This document shows positions 28,543-42,192 of a stretch of DNA of 64,000 bases, piece after piece (position 1 is the first letter of the stretch; each line of letters opens with the position of its first letter). The stretch comes from Methanobacteriaceae archaeon (GTDB lineage Archaea > Methanobacteriota > Methanobacteria > Methanobacteriales > Methanobacteriaceae), in NCBI GenBank assembly GCA_030016715.1, contig JASEJD010000002.1, positions 82,277-146,276 of the forward strand. The letters are read 5' to 3'. The notes under the pieces were generated by a model. The model was not told the DNA's origin, searched no databases, and saw nothing but the letters and a program-made list of their open reading frames with translations. The position numbers and the translations under genes were made by a program.

Positions 28543-29691
28543 ATGAATATATTTGATGAATTAGGAGATAAACACAGCGTTTTTACGGAAAAAAAATATT
28601 TAGATCATAGATTTTTACCGGATAAATTACCACATAGAGAAATCCAAATAAAATCTATCGCTAAATATTGGATTGAAGCTTTGAATGGTGTTACACCTCC
28701 TGATATTACTATTTATGGAAAAACTGGGACAGGTAAAACAGCTGTTGCAAAATTTGCAATGAAACAACTTAAAGAAGCAGCTAATAATAATGATATAAAT
28801 ATTAGGACAGAATATATTCGTTGCACTGATTACACGACAGAATATCAAGTTATAGCCAGATTATGTCAGCAGATGGGACGAGACGTTCCATATAGAGGAT
28901 GGACTAAAGCAGAAGTAATTCATACTTTTAGAAATCTTTTCAAAAAAAATGCATTTGGAAAAAATTTAATCCTACTAGTTGTTCTAGATGAAATTGATAT
29001 ATTACTTAAAAATGACGGTGATGGCCTTCTATACACTCTAACTCGTACTGATAATGTTTCTATTCTGTCTATTAGTAATTATGTTGATTTTAAGAAATTT
29101 ATTAAACCAAGGGTAAAGAGTAGTTTAAGAGACCGTGAAATTGTTTTCCCTCCTTATGGTGCTCAACAATTAGTGGATATATTAGAAGAAAGATCTAAAT
29201 TATCATTTAAAGATAATGTTTTAAGTGATGATGTTATTCCTTTATGCGCAGCATTAGCAGCTAAAGAAGAAGGAGATGCACGATATGCTTTGGATCTTCT
29301 AAGGACTTCAGGTGAAATAGCTGATGAAAAATCTACTGAAATTGTTCATGGTGATTATGTAAGGGAAGCCAAGGATTTCATTGAACACAATAAAATTACA
29401 GATATAGTTATGACTCTTCCAAGTCAACAACAGAGAGTCTTAGAGTCAATTCTATTTTTAACAAAAAGAAGAGAAGAAATAACTTCGGGAAGACTATATG
29501 AAGTATATAAAGATGTATCAAAGGGCGATACAGTATCATATCGTAGGATATTTGATTTTATAAATGAATTAGAAATGTTAGGCTTAATATCTACCAACAC
29601 AGTATCAAGAGGAAGGGCTAAAGGACGTACTAATATTATTGATTTACAATGTGAAACTTCTATATTAGAAGATGCTATTTGGGGTATGTAA
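28543..29691 (+). CDS. cdc6: Cdc6/Orc1 origin-binding initiator ATPase
   Basis: 382 residues. AAA+ domain with Walker A GKTGTGKT (59-66), Walker B LVVLDEID and sensor-1 SISNYV, an arginine-bearing [11 protein letters not shown], and a C-terminal winged helix (~300-382) that reads the origin boxes. It binds origin DNA in the ATP form and recruits MCM. AAGGGG precedes ATG 28543. It is encoded beside its own origin, as usual in archaea, and the boxes in its upstream region may also control its expression. A second Cdc6 paralogue, usual in Methanobacteriales, is not in the window. Confidence 0.95.
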   Translation: MNIFDELGDKHSVFTEKKYLDHRFLPDKLPHREIQIKSIAKYWIEALNGVTPPDITIYGKTGTGKTAVAKFAMKQLKEAANNNDINIRTEYIRCTDYTTEYQVIARLCQQMGRDVPYRGWTKAEVIHTFRNLFKKNAFGKNLILLVVLDEIDILLKNDGDGLLYTLTRTDNVSILSISNYVDFKKFIKPRVKSSLRDREIVFPPYGAQQLVDILEERSKLSFKDNVLSDDVIPLCAALAAKEEGDARYALDLLRTSGEIADEKSTEIVHGDYVREAKDFIEHNKITDIVMTLPSQQQRVLESILFLTKRREEITSGRLYEVYKDVSKGDTVSYRRIFDFINELEMLGLISTNTVSRGRAKGRTNIIDLQCETSILEDAIWGM

Positions 29692-29729
29692 CTAATCATT
29701 TCTTAATAATCTTATATTTAATTAATTAT

Positions 29730-30641
29730 TTATATTATTGATTTTAAAAGAGCCATACGTACAGGTACTCCATAAAATGCTTGTTCAAAATATTTACTAT
29801 TTGGAGTTGAATCCACATCATATGCAATTTCATCCACCCTAGGAAGGGGATGCATAACTATCAAATCAGTTCCTTTTAATAATTCTGAATTAATTAAATA
29901 CGCACCTTTAATTTTTTGATATTCTTCTGGATCTGGGAATCTCTCTTTTTGTATCCTGGTAACATATAAAACATCAACCTTATCTAAGACATCATGAATA
30001 TTTTCAGTCTCTCTAGCCACAACATCTATTTTATTTAAATCGTGAACTATTTCATCAGGCATTTTTAGCTCTTTAGGAGATACAAAACTCATTTTAACAT
30101 TGAACAAAGCCAATGCATATGCTAACGAATGAACAGTTCTTCCATACTTCAAGTCACCAATAAGTGCAATATTTAAATTTTTTATTTTTCCAAAAATTCG
30201 TTTTATAGTGTAAAGATCAAGTAATGTCTGTGTAGGATGTTGACCCGCACCATCCCCGGCATTGATAACTGGAACATCTACTAAATCTGAAACATATCTT
30301 GCTGCACCTTCCATTTCATGCCTTATAACTATTGAATCAGCATACTCACCAACCATACGCGCAGTATCTGCTAAGTTTTCTCCTTTTGTCATCGAACTTC
30401 CAGCAGCTTCAGTAAATCCAATTACATTTCCACCCAATCTTTTCATGCCTGTTTCAAATGATAGTTTTGTTCTAGTTGAAGGTTCGTAAAATAACATACC
30501 TAAAATTTTCCCATAAAGTAAATTAGATGTCTCTTTTGACCTTGCAATAGGCTCCATTCTTTCAGCCACTCTTAAAATATATTTAATATCTTTTTTACTG
30601 AAATCCTTAATTGAAATAATGTTTTTCTGACTAAAGGTCAT
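29730..30641 (-). CDS. pyrB: Aspartate carbamoyltransferase catalytic subunit
   Basis: 303 residues. Carbamoyl-phosphate motif FYEPSTRTK (51-59), the 80s-loop lysine in [23 protein letters not shown] and the aspartate-side motif [11 protein letters not shown] all identify PyrB rather than ArgF. It makes carbamoyl aspartate, the committed step of pyrimidine synthesis. The regulatory subunit PyrI, normally required for allostery, is not adjacent. TAGGTGGACTT precedes ATG 30641. It is the last gene of the minus-strand run that starts at kae1-bud32, with 51 bp after trmI, and converges on cdc6. Confidence 0.94.
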   Translation of the reverse strand: MTFSQKNIISIKDFSKKDIKYILRVAERMEPIARSKETSNLLYGKILGMLFYEPSTRTKLSFETGMKRLGGNVIGFTEAAGSSMTKGENLADTARMVGEYADSIVIRHEMEGAARYVSDLVDVPVINAGDGAGQHPTQTLLDLYTIKRIFGKIKNLNIALIGDLKYGRTVHSLAYALALFNVKMSFVSPKELKMPDEIVHDLNKIDVVARETENIHDVLDKVDVLYVTRIQKERFPDPEEYQKIKGAYLINSELLKGTDLIVMHPLPRVDEIAYDVDSTPNSKYFEQAFYGVPVRMALLKSII

Positions 30642-30692
30642 AAGTCCACCTACATATATTTTTTATTTTATACTTTATAATTATTATAACAA

Positions 30693-31424
30693 TTACAATT
30701 TCCTAGCAAAAGTTAGATAACCAGTATGACCTAACATCCTTGTTTTTGGCCTCGTACCTTTACTTTTTATTTCCATCTCTCTAAAAATACATTCCACAGT
30801 TTTAATATCTTTAAAACCATTTTTTTTTAATATATTATGAAGAATCTGGAACTGTTCAATATATGGATTGTATGTTGCCAAGTAAGCTCCATTTTTCAAT
30901 GTTTTTTTAACTTCTTCTACCATTTCCCATGGTTTTGGTAGATCTAAAAAAATCAAATCAACATCCTTTTCATCTATCCCTTTTTTTATATCTTGACATT
31001 TTATTCGAACATTTTCAAGTTCAAAGCCTTTAACATTATTTTCTGCTATTTTAGCAAAATCTTCACGAATTTCATAGCTTGTAACTCTCCCTTCACTACC
31101 AACCACATTACCAAAGTAAATTGCAGTTGTTCCAGCCCCAGTACCACCTTCAACTACAATAGAACCAGCACCAAGCCCAGTATAAGCAATAATAATCCCA
31201 ATATCTTTAGGTAAAATTATAGAGCATTTACGTTCCATTAATTCTACATAATCATTCACATCTTTTTTTAGAACAATAAATTCTTTTTCAAGATGAGTCT
31301 TTAAAATTTGACCTTCTTCGCTCTTTTCAAGATGTTCTTTTTTTATAAAACCAAAATCCGAATGGAAATCTTTATCTTCTTTTATTAAATATTTTTTTCC
31401 TCTTTCATCCATTAAAATTCTCAA
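30693..31424 (-). CDS. trmI: tRNA (adenine-N1)-methyltransferase TrmI
   Basis: 243 residues. A small N-terminal beta domain is followed by a class I SAM methyltransferase with [16 protein letters not shown] (SAM loop), the acidic SYEIREDF, the catalytic LDLPKPWE and the C-terminal [13 protein letters not shown] typical of archaeal TrmI. The archaeal enzyme makes m1A at tRNA positions 57 and 58, stabilising the T loop. It lies 22 bp after hef on the same strand. Confidence 0.92.
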   Translation of the reverse strand: MRILMDERGKKYLIKEDKDFHSDFGFIKKEHLEKSEEGQILKTHLEKEFIVLKKDVNDYVELMERKCSIILPKDIGIIIAYTGLGAGSIVVEGGTGAGTTAIYFGNVVGSEGRVTSYEIREDFAKIAENNVKGFELENVRIKCQDIKKGIDEKDVDLIFLDLPKPWEMVEEVKKTLKNGAYLATYNPYIEQFQILHNILKKNGFKDIKTVECIFREMEIKSKGTRPKTRMLGHTGYLTFARKL

Positions 31425-31446
31425 ATTATCACATCTTTATGAAAAT

Positions 31447-33840
31447 TTAATCATCATCAATCAATTTTTTTTCTGGTAAAGGTTGAAATGTTTTAATGCT
31501 AGAATCCAGAACTTTACGAATGTCTCTGGCAATTTTATTACCAATTCCTTCCACTTTCCTCAAATCTTCTTCTGAAGCGCAAATTATATTCTTAACACTT
31601 CCAAATTCTTCTAATAATTTTTTAGCGGTTACAGGTCCAACATTAGGCAACGATTCTACAATATATAACTGTTGTTCCATCAAAGTTAAAGGTTTCTTTT
31701 CGGTCCGTATTTGTATTTCAGGTCTTTCATGCATCTGCTCTCTTAAAGCAATTCTAAAAATCATGGAAGCTGTATCCTCTTGTGAACGTGTTGGTATTAT
31801 GGGTATCCTAAAATCGACTGTAATTGATGCAAGAGCGCCTCTGATGGCGTTGGGATGGATGAAGCCTGAGTATAAATCATCACCTTCTAATATAATTAAT
31901 GGGTTTTTGAAATTTTCAACTAATTCTTTAGCTTGTTTATACAATCTTTTATCAATAATAGAATTAACAAAGTCTTTAGCAGTTTTTCGTTCTATAGCAA
32001 CCTCATTACTAACTTGATAATCAGCCACGGCCAGGCTCTTAATTCTAATGTCAACATTTAGTTTATCAAGTTCTCGCAAAACTTTAGAGTTTGATTCTCT
32101 TGAATCTGCATAAATTAAAGGAATTATTGACTCTAAATCTAAATTAGATTCTAAGACATCATTTTTTATTGATGATTCTTTAAAACTAGGTTTTTCAGAG
32201 ATATCTTCTGATTCCACTAATTTTTCCTCTATTTCTTCAGATAATTCTTGATTAATACAATTATTTTTACCTATAACTTCATGTTCTTCATCAATAGTTT
32301 TATTTAAAATATTAACTTTTAGGTCTTGCTGATATCCGTTATCTAAGGTTTTTCGCATCTGTTTTTCTTTATTTATACTTGACCAGTAATAAGCTTCATC
32401 CCTAGTACCCTTTGTTATTAAAATAAACATACGACCTTTTTCTTTTCGTCCAGTTCTTCCTCTTCTCTGTATCATTCTAATTTCTGATGGGACTGGTTCG
32501 TATAGAATAACCAGATCCACAGCTGGGATATCAATACCCTCTTCAGCTACACTCGTTGAAATTAAAACATCATAAGCACCCATTTTGAATGATTTAATTA
32601 TTTTTTTCTGTTCTTTCTGAGTTAAACCTTTCTCATTTTCCCTAGCCGCTTGTCCAAAAAATTTAACAGCATTTATTTCATTATCAACACATTTTTGATA
32701 AATTTTACTGACTGTATCTCTGTACTGGGTGAAAACTATGATTTTAGAATCCTTATTTTTGAGTTCTTTTTTTAAAATTTCTATTAGTTTTTCTAATTTA
32801 GGATGCTCCAATTGATTATCATAGGCTTTATGAGTTAAATATATCGCCATATTGAATTCTTTATCAGTTATAAGTCCTTTAGCAGCCTTAGTTTTTTTCT
32901 TTCGAATTCGTTGGAAATATTTTTCCAAATTACTTATTCCTTGAGTTTCAAGTAGCTCAATAGCATGCAATATATTTATTACAGCGCTTAATAAAGATAT
33001 AGCCACAAAACATTTCTTAGGAGGTTTAATACTTCTTCCAATTCTATTTTGAGCCATACTCTTTGCTCTAAGAATGTCTTTTTTGCTAACATTTACAATC
33101 GTACTAATAATACCCATTTTTTTAAGGTTCATTAATCGAGTTTTCAGAGTCTTCTCCAGATGGGTTTTTATGTCTTTGAATTCTTTAGGTAATTCCACCT
33201 TTACCCAGTTAACCTCAACAGGATTAAAATAGGGTAGTACATCTTTATCTTCCTCATTTTTTATAACCACATCTTTAATGAAAAGATTATCACAGACCTT
33301 GTTTATTCTTTCATCATCCCAGCCTGGAGATGCTGTGAGTCCCAATATCAAGGGGTCTTTACTATCTTTAACGTATCTACTAGCGAGATAGACATAAGAA
33401 TAAGAACCTACACCACGGTGACATTCATCAAATACTAATAGAGAAACATTTTTAATACTATATCTTCCAGAAATTAGGTCAGATTCAATAGTTTGTGGGG
33501 TAGCACATATAACTTGAGAAACATCCCATCTTTTTATTCTATCTTCTGGTTTAATGTCACCAGTAATGGATGTTATAGGCACATTTAAAAAACTCCGGAA
33601 GCTTTCTTCATGCTGAGCAACTAGTGGCTTACTGGGAGCTAAAATTAAAATTTTTGATTTTTTTATCTTCTGAAGCCTCTCAGCAGCAACTAAAACAGCA
33701 ACTATAGTCTTTCCAAGGGCAGTTGGAGCAACTATCATACTATTACCCTTTTTAAGCACACCTGCTGCTAAAATCTGCTGATATAAACGTGATTCTATTT
33801 TTTCAGGTTTGATGAGAGGATGTTCAATCCATTTTGACAT
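31447..33840 (-). CDS. hef: Hef helicase-nuclease (XPF/FANCM homologue)
   Basis: 797 residues. N-terminal superfamily 2 helicase: Walker A APTALGKT (38-45), DECH box (138-141), GLTAS, and motif [11 protein letters not shown] variable acidic linker (~510-575) leads to an ERCC4 nuclease with ADSRES and catalytic IERKTAKDF, and a C-terminal tandem HhH pair ([32 protein letters not shown]). Full length, both activities intact by motif. Hef processes stalled forks, which fits its place about 3 kb from the origin. ATG 33840 follows the 120 bp gap after aconitase X. Confidence 0.95.
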   Translation of the reverse strand: MSKWIEHPLIKPEKIESRLYQQILAAGVLKKGNSMIVAPTALGKTIVAVLVAAERLQKIKKSKILILAPSKPLVAQHEESFRSFLNVPITSITGDIKPEDRIKRWDVSQVICATPQTIESDLISGRYSIKNVSLLVFDECHRGVGSYSYVYLASRYVKDSKDPLILGLTASPGWDDERINKVCDNLFIKDVVIKNEEDKDVLPYFNPVEVNWVKVELPKEFKDIKTHLEKTLKTRLMNLKKMGIISTIVNVSKKDILRAKSMAQNRIGRSIKPPKKCFVAISLLSAVINILHAIELLETQGISNLEKYFQRIRKKKTKAAKGLITDKEFNMAIYLTHKAYDNQLEHPKLEKLIEILKKELKNKDSKIIVFTQYRDTVSKIYQKCVDNEINAVKFFGQAARENEKGLTQKEQKKIIKSFKMGAYDVLISTSVAEEGIDIPAVDLVILYEPVPSEIRMIQRRGRTGRKEKGRMFILITKGTRDEAYYWSSINKEKQMRKTLDNGYQQDLKVNILNKTIDEEHEVIGKNNCINQELSEEIEEKLVESEDISEKPSFKESSIKNDVLESNLDLESIIPLIYADSRESNSKVLRELDKLNVDIRIKSLAVADYQVSNEVAIERKTAKDFVNSIIDKRLYKQAKELVENFKNPLIILEGDDLYSGFIHPNAIRGALASITVDFRIPIIPTRSQEDTASMIFRIALREQMHERPEIQIRTEKKPLTLMEQQLYIVESLPNVGPVTAKKLLEEFGSVKNIICASEEDLRKVEGIGNKIARDIRKVLDSSIKTFQPLPEKKLIDDD

Positions 33841-33960
33841 AATAGTATTATATATAAATAATATTTAAATAAAAAGTTTAGGCAAACATGCTTAATAATT
33901 TTTTAATATAAATCATGAATCTTTTGAAAAACTAAATTTTACAGGTTAAAACTTTATTTT

Positions 33961-35157
33961 TTAATAATCAATAATTAAATTTTTGAAATCATCGAAAACT
34001 ACATCCAACCCGCACATACTCGGAATGTAATTAGCTGCCTTAGCTGAATCCACACCAATAACTTCAAAACCTAAATCCTCTATGGGCGAGACCACCATAC
34101 AAGTATCACAAACAATTTTACCCCCAGCTTTTTCAATTATCGCAGTTAAACCCATTCTATCAGCAGCAGCCTTCATATTTATTGATGTACATACCCATAA
34201 TTCATTTTTTAGTTTTTTACCAACCAGAAATTCTGCAATATCTTGAATTTCGTCCAGAGACGAATGAGGACATCCAAGACATATTAAATCAGGTTTCTCA
34301 GAAGAGGTAGATAATTTTTCCCGGGTTTCAGTTATATCCTTTTTTTCAATAGTAATCTGTTCAATATTATCTTCTAGTATTCTATTCTGGGCAAATTGGA
34401 ATTCGGGAGTTAAATTTTCAACATGGTATAATGCAACCGCTCCAGAAGAAGCTAGAGCTGCACCTAAACTTTTTAAATCATTTGGAAATGGCTTATTTTT
34501 AAATTTAAAATATGGAACTTTATCTCCTATTTTTTTACCGACCATATAGCCTATGGCCCCATAGTCTGCACCTAAAGAATCAGTTTCAACATCTACAATT
34601 AGATCAGGGATTCTTTCTTCGTCTAAATGATATCCATACAATGGTGTTTTTCCACATATAGCTGCTGATAATGCTCCAGGACCACCTTCCCGGTTTGTTC
34701 TAGCTCCTAGAATCGAATTAGCATATACTACTGCAGATGATTCAGACCATGCTATGTGAGACCCTTTTAGTGGAATATTTCCTATTAGGTATGGAGTACA
34801 TGTGCACGTAGTCATAATATTCATTTTACGATAAGCTTTAACTATTTCCAACTGTCTTTTTGTAAATTCTTCCTTAAATCCTAAATCTTTCCAGTTATCT
34901 AAATCCACACCAGCAGGGTTTAATGTAGATGGAACACATGTTTTTGCTTTAGGATCCGATGCTAAATCTACTAAATATTCCAACCCAGAGTCACCTATAG
35001 TTTTATAGGATACGCCAGATACTTGGGCCGAGGAAATATCAACCATCTCTGTTGCGTCATAGATATCACCCAAAGCTACTAATATTTCCATACATTTTTG
35101 TATGGTGCTTCCATAGTATCCATTGTACATTTTTTCTTCTTCTGGTGTTAAATACAT
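33961..35157 (-). CDS. Aconitase X catalytic subunit, probable phosphomevalonate dehydratase large subunit
   Basis: 398 residues of the DUF521/AcnX family: [13 protein letters not shown], the [13 protein letters not shown] loop, [13 protein letters not shown] (cysteines), [22 protein letters not shown], and the C-terminal CLGCPHSS and CDTCMVV cysteines that hold the Fe-S cluster. In archaea with the modified mevalonate pathway this protein and a small DUF126 subunit dehydrate phosphomevalonate; the UbiD protein at 11996-13279 would then decarboxylate the product. The small subunit is not in the window. The gene starts 13 bp after the RecJ-like gene, with AAGGGAGATT before ATG 35157. Confidence 0.88.
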   Translation of the reverse strand: MYLTPEEEKMYNGYYGSTIQKCMEILVALGDIYDATEMVDISSAQVSGVSYKTIGDSGLEYLVDLASDPKAKTCVPSTLNPAGVDLDNWKDLGFKEEFTKRQLEIVKAYRKMNIMTTCTCTPYLIGNIPLKGSHIAWSESSAVVYANSILGARTNREGGPGALSAAICGKTPLYGYHLDEERIPDLIVDVETDSLGADYGAIGYMVGKKIGDKVPYFKFKNKPFPNDLKSLGAALASSGAVALYHVENLTPEFQFAQNRILEDNIEQITIEKKDITETREKLSTSSEKPDLICLGCPHSSLDEIQDIAEFLVGKKLKNELWVCTSINMKAAADRMGLTAIIEKAGGKIVCDTCMVVSPIEDLGFEVIGVDSAKAANYIPSMCGLDVVFDDFKNLIIDY

Positions 35158-35169
35158 CTGAATCTCCCT

Positions 35170-36531
35170 TCATGATTTTATTTGTTCAGAAATAATATCA
35201 TTAACTAAATTTAAAAAATTTTCCATTTCTTTATATGGCACTACTGCTCCGGCGGCAATATTATGTCCTCCACCACTACCATTAAAGCTTTTTGAAGCCT
35301 CTTCTAATGCCTTTCCCAAGTTAACTCCTTTTTCAATTTGCTGTGGTGTGCTTCTTGCCGAGATCTTTATTACATTGTCCATTTTAGATATAGCTATAAC
35401 AGGTTTTTTGGGATCCAGATACTTTAATTCCAATCCAACACTAGCCAGAGTCCCCATAAGACTTTTTTTACGTTTATCTTCAGTATATATATGTTGAATA
35501 TAATCTAATTTTACTGATCCTTCCTTTTTAATCCAGTCAATACCCTTTACTAAATTATCTTGATATTTTTTAACCAGTCTTTGAGCTTCTGCAACTGAAT
35601 CTTTTTTATCCCCCAGACATATGCTTAAACCAAGTCCATACTTTTTATTTTTACCACAAGCATCTAAGATTCTGGCATAATCTTCAATATTTTTCAAGGG
35701 ATTTATTTCACGGGGCATGCTGTAAACAGTTCCGAATATGTTGGTGTTGACTTTAATTAGTTCTTCTTTTAAGATATCTCTTTCTTCGTTACTAAGATCA
35801 CTAAATTTTATACCATAAGAAACCCCCATTTTTTCTAGAAATGTCATTGAACCTTCTAGATCTCCAGTAAGACCTGGTAAAATAGGATTGAGTGTATATG
35901 CTAGTGATTTGTAAATAGGTTCTTCGTTTTTGTATGGAATTTTCAAGTCATCATGGATTTCTACTGTTCCGGATTGAATTCCTTCATCCAATATAATCTT
36001 ATTAAAACCAGTAAATCCGTTCACACCTTGCATATCTCCAAAAGCACCGGCTAAAGCTAATCCAGCAAGATCTTTATTATCCATCCCTTTGACGGTTAAG
36101 TAGGATACTCCTGATGCACTAATATCTTTAGTACCGTCTATTTCATATAGATGAGGATTAACATGAGTTATATTTTCTAGATCATCATAGCCCTCATCAG
36201 GTATTTGGTGATGATCAGCCACTATAATCTCTTTTTTAAGTCTACTTAATGATTCTAAGGCGGCGCTTCCCATATCACAGAAAAAGAATAATTGATATTT
36301 TTCCCTAGCAAGTTTTTTAATGAATCCTTCACGGAGCCGGGGTACTATTGTAACATGAAATTTACCATTAAGTTTAGAGACAGCGTTACATATAATTCCC
36401 GCTGAAGAAAGGCCATCAGAATCATTGTGAGAAATAATTCTCACTACATGATCCTTTTCTACATGGTTTTTAAGCAGATTTCCTGCTTCTTTAGCTTTAT
36501 TTAACAAGTAATGCTGCTTTTTTTGGTTCAT
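35170..36531 (-). CDS. RecJ-like DHH single-strand exonuclease (GAN family)
   Basis: 453 residues. DHH domain with [21 protein letters not shown] and ADHHQIP, then a C-terminal DHHA1 region ending in [15 protein letters not shown]. Archaeal members digest single-stranded DNA or RNA, and one type (GAN) binds GINS in the replisome; another acts in proofreading or RNA decay. Sequence alone does not separate these. The start at 36531 overlaps the end of rps15 by 35 bp, implying translational coupling. Confidence 0.85.
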   Translation of the reverse strand: MNQKKQHYLLNKAKEAGNLLKNHVEKDHVVRIISHNDSDGLSSAGIICNAVSKLNGKFHVTIVPRLREGFIKKLAREKYQLFFFCDMGSAALESLSRLKKEIIVADHHQIPDEGYDDLENITHVNPHLYEIDGTKDISASGVSYLTVKGMDNKDLAGLALAGAFGDMQGVNGFTGFNKIILDEGIQSGTVEIHDDLKIPYKNEEPIYKSLAYTLNPILPGLTGDLEGSMTFLEKMGVSYGIKFSDLSNEERDILKEELIKVNTNIFGTVYSMPREINPLKNIEDYARILDACGKNKKYGLGLSICLGDKKDSVAEAQRLVKKYQDNLVKGIDWIKKEGSVKLDYIQHIYTEDKRKKSLMGTLASVGLELKYLDPKKPVIAISKMDNVIKISARSTPQQIEKGVNLGKALEEASKSFNGSGGGHNIAAGAVVPYKEMENFLNLVNDIISEQIKS

Positions 36532-36898
36532 ATCTCCAGCCTTCAGGTAAAACGCCCTCTCTCGTGTAATATCTTACTAATCTTCTAATATTAGATTCGA
36601 TAATTTGTAAACCTCTTTTAGTGTGCAAATCTTTTGGATTTTCATCCAAATGGTCTCTTATATTGACGGCTTTCCTTATTAAATTCATTAAATCTTCAGG
36701 GTATTCTAATTTCTGCCCATGATTTTCCAATATTTTCGTAATTTTCATTCCAGTTATTAATTTGACATCCGGTATTCCATACTGGTCTCTTAAGATAATT
36801 CCAATCTTACTAGTGGAGTTACCTTCTTTTCTAAGTTTTAATATTAATTCTTCTATTTCTTCATTTGAATATTCTATCCATTCTGGTTTAATGGTCAT
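36497..36898 (-). CDS. rps15: Small ribosomal subunit protein S15 (uS15)
   Basis: 133 residues, the archaeal/eukaryotic form with an N-terminal extension ([16 protein letters not shown]). It contains [46 protein letters not shown] and a basic C-terminal tail. Binds the central domain of 16S rRNA. ATG 36898 directly abuts the TGA of the XTP phosphatase gene, with GGTGATT inside the preceding gene as ribosome binding site. Confidence 0.95.
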   Translation of the reverse strand: MTIKPEWIEYSNEEIEELILKLRKEGNSTSKIGIILRDQYGIPDVKLITGMKITKILENHGQKLEYPEDLMNLIRKAVNIRDHLDENPKDLHTKRGLQIIESNIRRLVRYYTREGVLPEGWRYEPKKAALLVK

Positions 36899-37459
36899 TC
36901 AATCACCTCTATAATATTTATACCACATTGCAAATTTTTCAAGCGCTTTTCTACGGTGTGAAAATTTATTTTTTTCTTCAGTTTTCAACTCTCCGAAGGT
37001 TTTTTTATAGCCTTCTGGATAGAAAAGCGGATCAAATGCGAAACCAAAGTCTCCTTTTTCTTTAAATGAAATATGTCCTCTAACAGTACCTAAAAAAGTC
37101 ACGGGTTCGGAATTGGGTTTGCAAAAACCAATAACCGACCTGAATTCGGCATATCTGTCATTAACATTATTCATAAGCTTTAAAATACCTTTGTTACCAA
37201 TAGTTTCCTGAACATACGATGAATATACTCCAGGAAACCAGTTTAAAGCTTTTATAAAAAGACCTGCATCTTCGACAATCACAGGTTCGTTTAAACGACT
37301 TGAAACATTAACTGCACCGAAAGAAGCAACTTCTATTAGTTCTCCTTGAATTTCAGGATACCCTATGTTTAAGTGTTGAACTTCGATGCCAAAATTTTCA
37401 AAGATATGTTTGGCTTCTTTAACTTTGTGTTTATTACCAGTTATAAAGTTTATCTTCAT
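36899..37459 (-). CDS. rdgB: XTP/dITP diphosphatase (RdgB/HAM1 family)
   Basis: 186 residues. Family motifs [65 protein letters not shown]. It hydrolyses deaminated purine triphosphates, cleaning the nucleotide pool before replication. Co-oriented between kae1-bud32 (93 bp away) and rps15 (0 bp). Confidence 0.93.
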   Translation of the reverse strand: MKINFITGNKHKVKEAKHIFENFGIEVQHLNIGYPEIQGELIEVASFGAVNVSSRLNEPVIVEDAGLFIKALNWFPGVYSSYVQETIGNKGILKLMNNVNDRYAEFRSVIGFCKPNSEPVTFLGTVRGHISFKEKGDFGFAFDPLFYPEGYKKTFGELKTEEKNKFSHRRKALEKFAMWYKYYRGD

Positions 37460-37552
37460 ATAAATTCATCTCAAGTTTTTATCAACAAATGTTATATTTT
37501 ATTTATAAAATTCAAAAATTAAACTTAAAATTCTATCAATATCTATTAAAGT

Positions 37553-39184
<1,632 letters not shown>

Positions 39185-39423
39185 TTATATCACACTTGAA
39201 TTAATTTAACACGTTTTAATCAATTATCCATTCAAATTAACTTAAGATACTTTTCTACAATATTTATTTAAATTCAGTTCTAATATAAATAATCACTTTA
39301 ATAATTATTCATCTTCATTTCGATAATTTATACACAATTTGATATTAACGGAAAAAATAAATTGATTTTATCATTACATATATTATTCTTGATTAAAAAA
39401 AAATATTTAGGTTGACGTATATT

Positions 39424-40491
39424 ATGAAAGATAATATAAAAATTTACGGAAAAAATATTCTTAATGAATTGAAAGGTAAGGATTCTCTATTTCTATGCGT
39501 AATAGCCAGTACAAAGACATCTAATATCAAAGGGATCACCGGAGCAGGCGCAACACCGGAACTTACAGATTTTACACCTGCAGCTGATGTTGAATTGGTG
39601 ATTTTAGACAGTCCTCAATGTTTACCGGAAATACCTAAGACTTTTGTCGAAGGAGAAGCAGCACCAACACCGGCAGTTATTACTAAAGCTGCACTAGAAC
39701 TAACTGATCTGCCTTTTATCGTGGCTGATGCAGGTGCTGCAGTCAAACCAAACATACCATATATAAAGATAAATGATGAACCTGGTAAGAACATTAGAAC
39801 GGGTAAAGCTGTTACAGATCCTAAAAAAATATTTGAAAAGGGAAAATTATTAGGAAAAACACTTTCCAAGCTTACAGATCACATAATAATAGGAGAAAGT
39901 ACTCCTGCCGGCACAACAACAGCTTTGGGAGTGCTAACTGCAATGGGTTACGATGCAAGACGTAAGATAAGTGGTAGCATGCCTGAAAATCCACATAACC
40001 TCAAATATGAGGTAGTTTCAGATGGTTTAAAAGCTGCAGGTTATGCTAAAGGTCAACTTGAATCTGACCCATTTAAAGCAGTGGAGATCGTAGGTGATCC
40101 AATGATACCAGCTGTGGCTGGTATAACCATGGGTAGTTCAGCAAGAATTACATTGGCTGGTGGCACTCAGATGACTTCTGTGTGTGCATTTATTAAAAAA
40201 TTGGATTCAGAGTTTGATTTTAATAATATATGTATATCTACTACTAGATTTGTTGCTGAAGATGAAACTTCTGATATCAACCATATAGCTCGCCAGATTG
40301 ATGATATTACTATTATAGCTGTAGATCCTGGATTTGAGAATTCAAATAACACTGGCCTAAAAAGATATGTCAGTGGTTCTGTTAAAGAAGGTGTAGGTGC
40401 TGGTGGAGCAATGTTGGCTGCTCTATTAAATGGAGCATCTATGGAAGATATAAGAACTAAAACTGAAGAATTATGTGAAAGAATTTTTTAA
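39424..40491 (+). CDS. cobT: Archaeal CobT-like nicotinate-nucleotide phosphoribosyltransferase
   Basis: 355 residues from ATG 39424; an in-frame TTG at 39412 lies inside the TAGGTTGA ribosome site. The archaeal CobT relative is recognised by ITGAGATPELTDFTPAADVE, FVEGEAAPTPAV, ESTPAGTTTALGVL and GSSARITLAGGTQM. It should activate the lower-ligand base of cobamides as its alpha-riboside phosphate. It joins the corrinoid genes at 15-27 kb. Isolated by a 239 bp gap from the divergent kae1-bud32. Confidence 0.88.
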   Translation: MKDNIKIYGKNILNELKGKDSLFLCVIASTKTSNIKGITGAGATPELTDFTPAADVELVILDSPQCLPEIPKTFVEGEAAPTPAVITKAALELTDLPFIVADAGAAVKPNIPYIKINDEPGKNIRTGKAVTDPKKIFEKGKLLGKTLSKLTDHIIIGESTPAGTTTALGVLTAMGYDARRKISGSMPENPHNLKYEVVSDGLKAAGYAKGQLESDPFKAVEIVGDPMIPAVAGITMGSSARITLAGGTQMTSVCAFIKKLDSEFDFNNICISTTRFVAEDETSDINHIARQIDDITIIAVDPGFENSNNTGLKRYVSGSVKEGVGAGGAMLAALLNGASMEDIRTKTEELCERIF

Positions 40492-40530
40492 TAAGATTAA
40501 AACTTGTAATTTAAATATTCAATTTGGATA

Positions 40531-40536
40531 AAGGGG
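40531..40536 (+). promoter_or_regulatory. Ribosome binding site before the SpoIIM-like gene
   Basis: AAGGGG lies 9 bases before an in-frame ATT at 40546. The frame opens at TAA 40540-40542 and has no ATG, GTG or TTG before GTG 40624, which would cut the first membrane helix in half. Confidence 0.5.
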
Positions 40537-40545
40537 AATTAAAAT

Positions 40546-41247
40546 ATTTTTATCAAAAAGAAAAATTGCATAAAATTTTTAAATGGTTTTGTTCCTTCTA
40601 AACAGGCCATTTTAGTCGGCATCGTGTTTTACATAGGGGGAATTATTTACACAGTATTAGATCCTACAAACGCCCCAATATTTTTTAAAGGAGGTTTTTT
40701 ACTGGGAAATTTGGAAGTTAAAATTCAATATCCCTCAAAAATAACTTTAAATTATTTTTATGAGCAATTTATAAATTTTTTAGGAAAAAAATCTTTTAAT
40801 ATTTTTTTGAATAATCTTTTAATAATAATAATATCTATTTTCTCAGGAATTGGCCTTATAACAGTGGTTTGTATAGGTTTATTTAGTTTTTCAGGTTCTA
40901 TCACTTATATGTTATTCATAAAATTTGGTTTAATTAGAACAATTATAATCTTTCCTGGTTTATTTCATTTATATTTGGAATTATTAGCAGGATTTTTAGC
41001 TATTGATGCATTCGTAGTTTTTTATGGTTCTTTTTATAAAGCAATCATAAATAACTCTTTATTAAACTTTAAAATAAATATTAAAGAAAAGTTTATTCCA
41101 TTAATTTTAAGAATTACAAGCCTTCTACTTCTTGCCGCCTTTTTAGAGGTATTTTGGAGTACTTGGTGGGTTTTTATTGTTACAAATCAATATATTCCTT
41201 GGCATTATTTTTATACCGGTATTTATTCAGCTAAGGTAATCTGTTAA
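40546..41247 (+). CDS. SpoIIM-like (DUF95) membrane protein, apparent ATT start
   Basis: 233 residues if begun at ATT 40546; starting at the first standard codon, GTG 40624, removes 26 residues including half of the first helix (AILVGIVFYIGGIIYTVL). The core has the SpoIIM layout: NNLLIIIISIFSGIGLITVVC, then FPGLFHLYLELLAGFLAIDAF (family pattern P-H-x-x-x-E-L-x-A), and two further helices. In bacteria SpoIIM works in engulfment; archaeal members are of unknown function and often sit near transport or surface genes. Here it stands between cobT and uppP. No soluble domain. Confidence 0.7.
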   Translation: MFIKKKNCIKFLNGFVPSKQAILVGIVFYIGGIIYTVLDPTNAPIFFKGGFLLGNLEVKIQYPSKITLNYFYEQFINFLGKKSFNIFLNNLLIIIISIFSGIGLITVVCIGLFSFSGSITYMLFIKFGLIRTIIIFPGLFHLYLELLAGFLAIDAFVVFYGSFYKAIINNSLLNFKINIKEKFIPLILRITSLLLLAAFLEVFWSTWWVFIVTNQYIPWHYFYTGIYSAKVIC

Positions 41248-41294
41248 TTTTAATAATAAATTAAAAATATTCGAAGACTATAATTAATAAATGG

Positions 41295-42131
41295 TTAGTT
41301 GCTTATTAATGTAAAAATTAATACCGATGCCCCTACAATCCAGCAGTAATAGGCAAATATCAAAAGATTTCTTTCTTTGATTAATTTTAACATTAATTTT
41401 ATGGCAATATAACCAGATATTGCTGCTGCAACGAACCCCAACAGATAAAATCCAGTATTCGTATCAAAACCACTACCAATATCATTTATTTGGACTATTG
41501 CAGCCCCCAATATTGCAGGTATAGATAATAAAAAACTAAAACGGGCTGTTAATTCTCTTTCCATACCTAAAAATAATCCTGATGATATAGTTGCCCCTGA
41601 ACGGGAAATACCTGGAGCAATAGCACATGCTTGTGCAATACCCACAATTATTGAATTTTTTACAGTCATTTCTTTAAGACTAGTCTTATCTATAATTCTT
41701 CGGGATACCATTTCTGAACCCCACAGAAGAAAACCTGTGATAATTAGAAAGAATGAAACTGCTGTTAAATTACCAAACAAACTTTCAAAAAAGTCTTCAA
41801 GTAAAATACCAGCTAATGCTGCAGGTATTGTACCTATTAATACAAACCAAGCCATTTTTTTGAATTGGTCTTCTTCTAGCCCTTCTTTAAACTGTCCTTT
41901 AGATATATCCATTAAACTGGAGAAGAATGATTTTATCATGTGCACCAGGTCGTCCCTAAAATATAAAATTACAGCTAAAAGACTTCCAACATGAAGCATG
42001 GTATCAAAAGCAAGATCTGGACTTATTCCAATTAACTCGTGCATGAATACCAGATGACCTGAGCTACTTATTGGTAAAAATTCTGTTAAACCTTGTACTA
42101 TACCTAAAATCAATGCTTGAATAATATCCAT
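41295..42131 (-). CDS. uppP: Undecaprenyl/polyprenyl-diphosphatase (UppP/BacA)
   Basis: 278 residues from ATG 42131, with GGTGAT 4-5 bases upstream; a GTG at 42140 is part of that site. About eight transmembrane helices with both catalytic motifs: GLTEFLPISSSGHL and PGISRSGATIS. It recycles lipid carrier for cell-wall (pseudomurein) and glycoprotein assembly. The 22-bp palindrome at 42193-42214 lies 62 bp before its start, in promoter position. Confidence 0.92.
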   Translation of the reverse strand: MDIIQALILGIVQGLTEFLPISSSGHLVFMHELIGISPDLAFDTMLHVGSLLAVILYFRDDLVHMIKSFFSSLMDISKGQFKEGLEEDQFKKMAWFVLIGTIPAALAGILLEDFFESLFGNLTAVSFFLIITGFLLWGSEMVSRRIIDKTSLKEMTVKNSIIVGIAQACAIAPGISRSGATISSGLFLGMERELTARFSFLLSIPAILGAAIVQINDIGSGFDTNTGFYLLGFVAAAISGYIAIKLMLKLIKERNLLIFAYYCWIVGASVLIFTLISN

Positions 42132-42192
42132 TTTTATCACCTAATAAATGCAAATAATAATTAAATATAATTTTTCAAAAAGAGTATAATAA

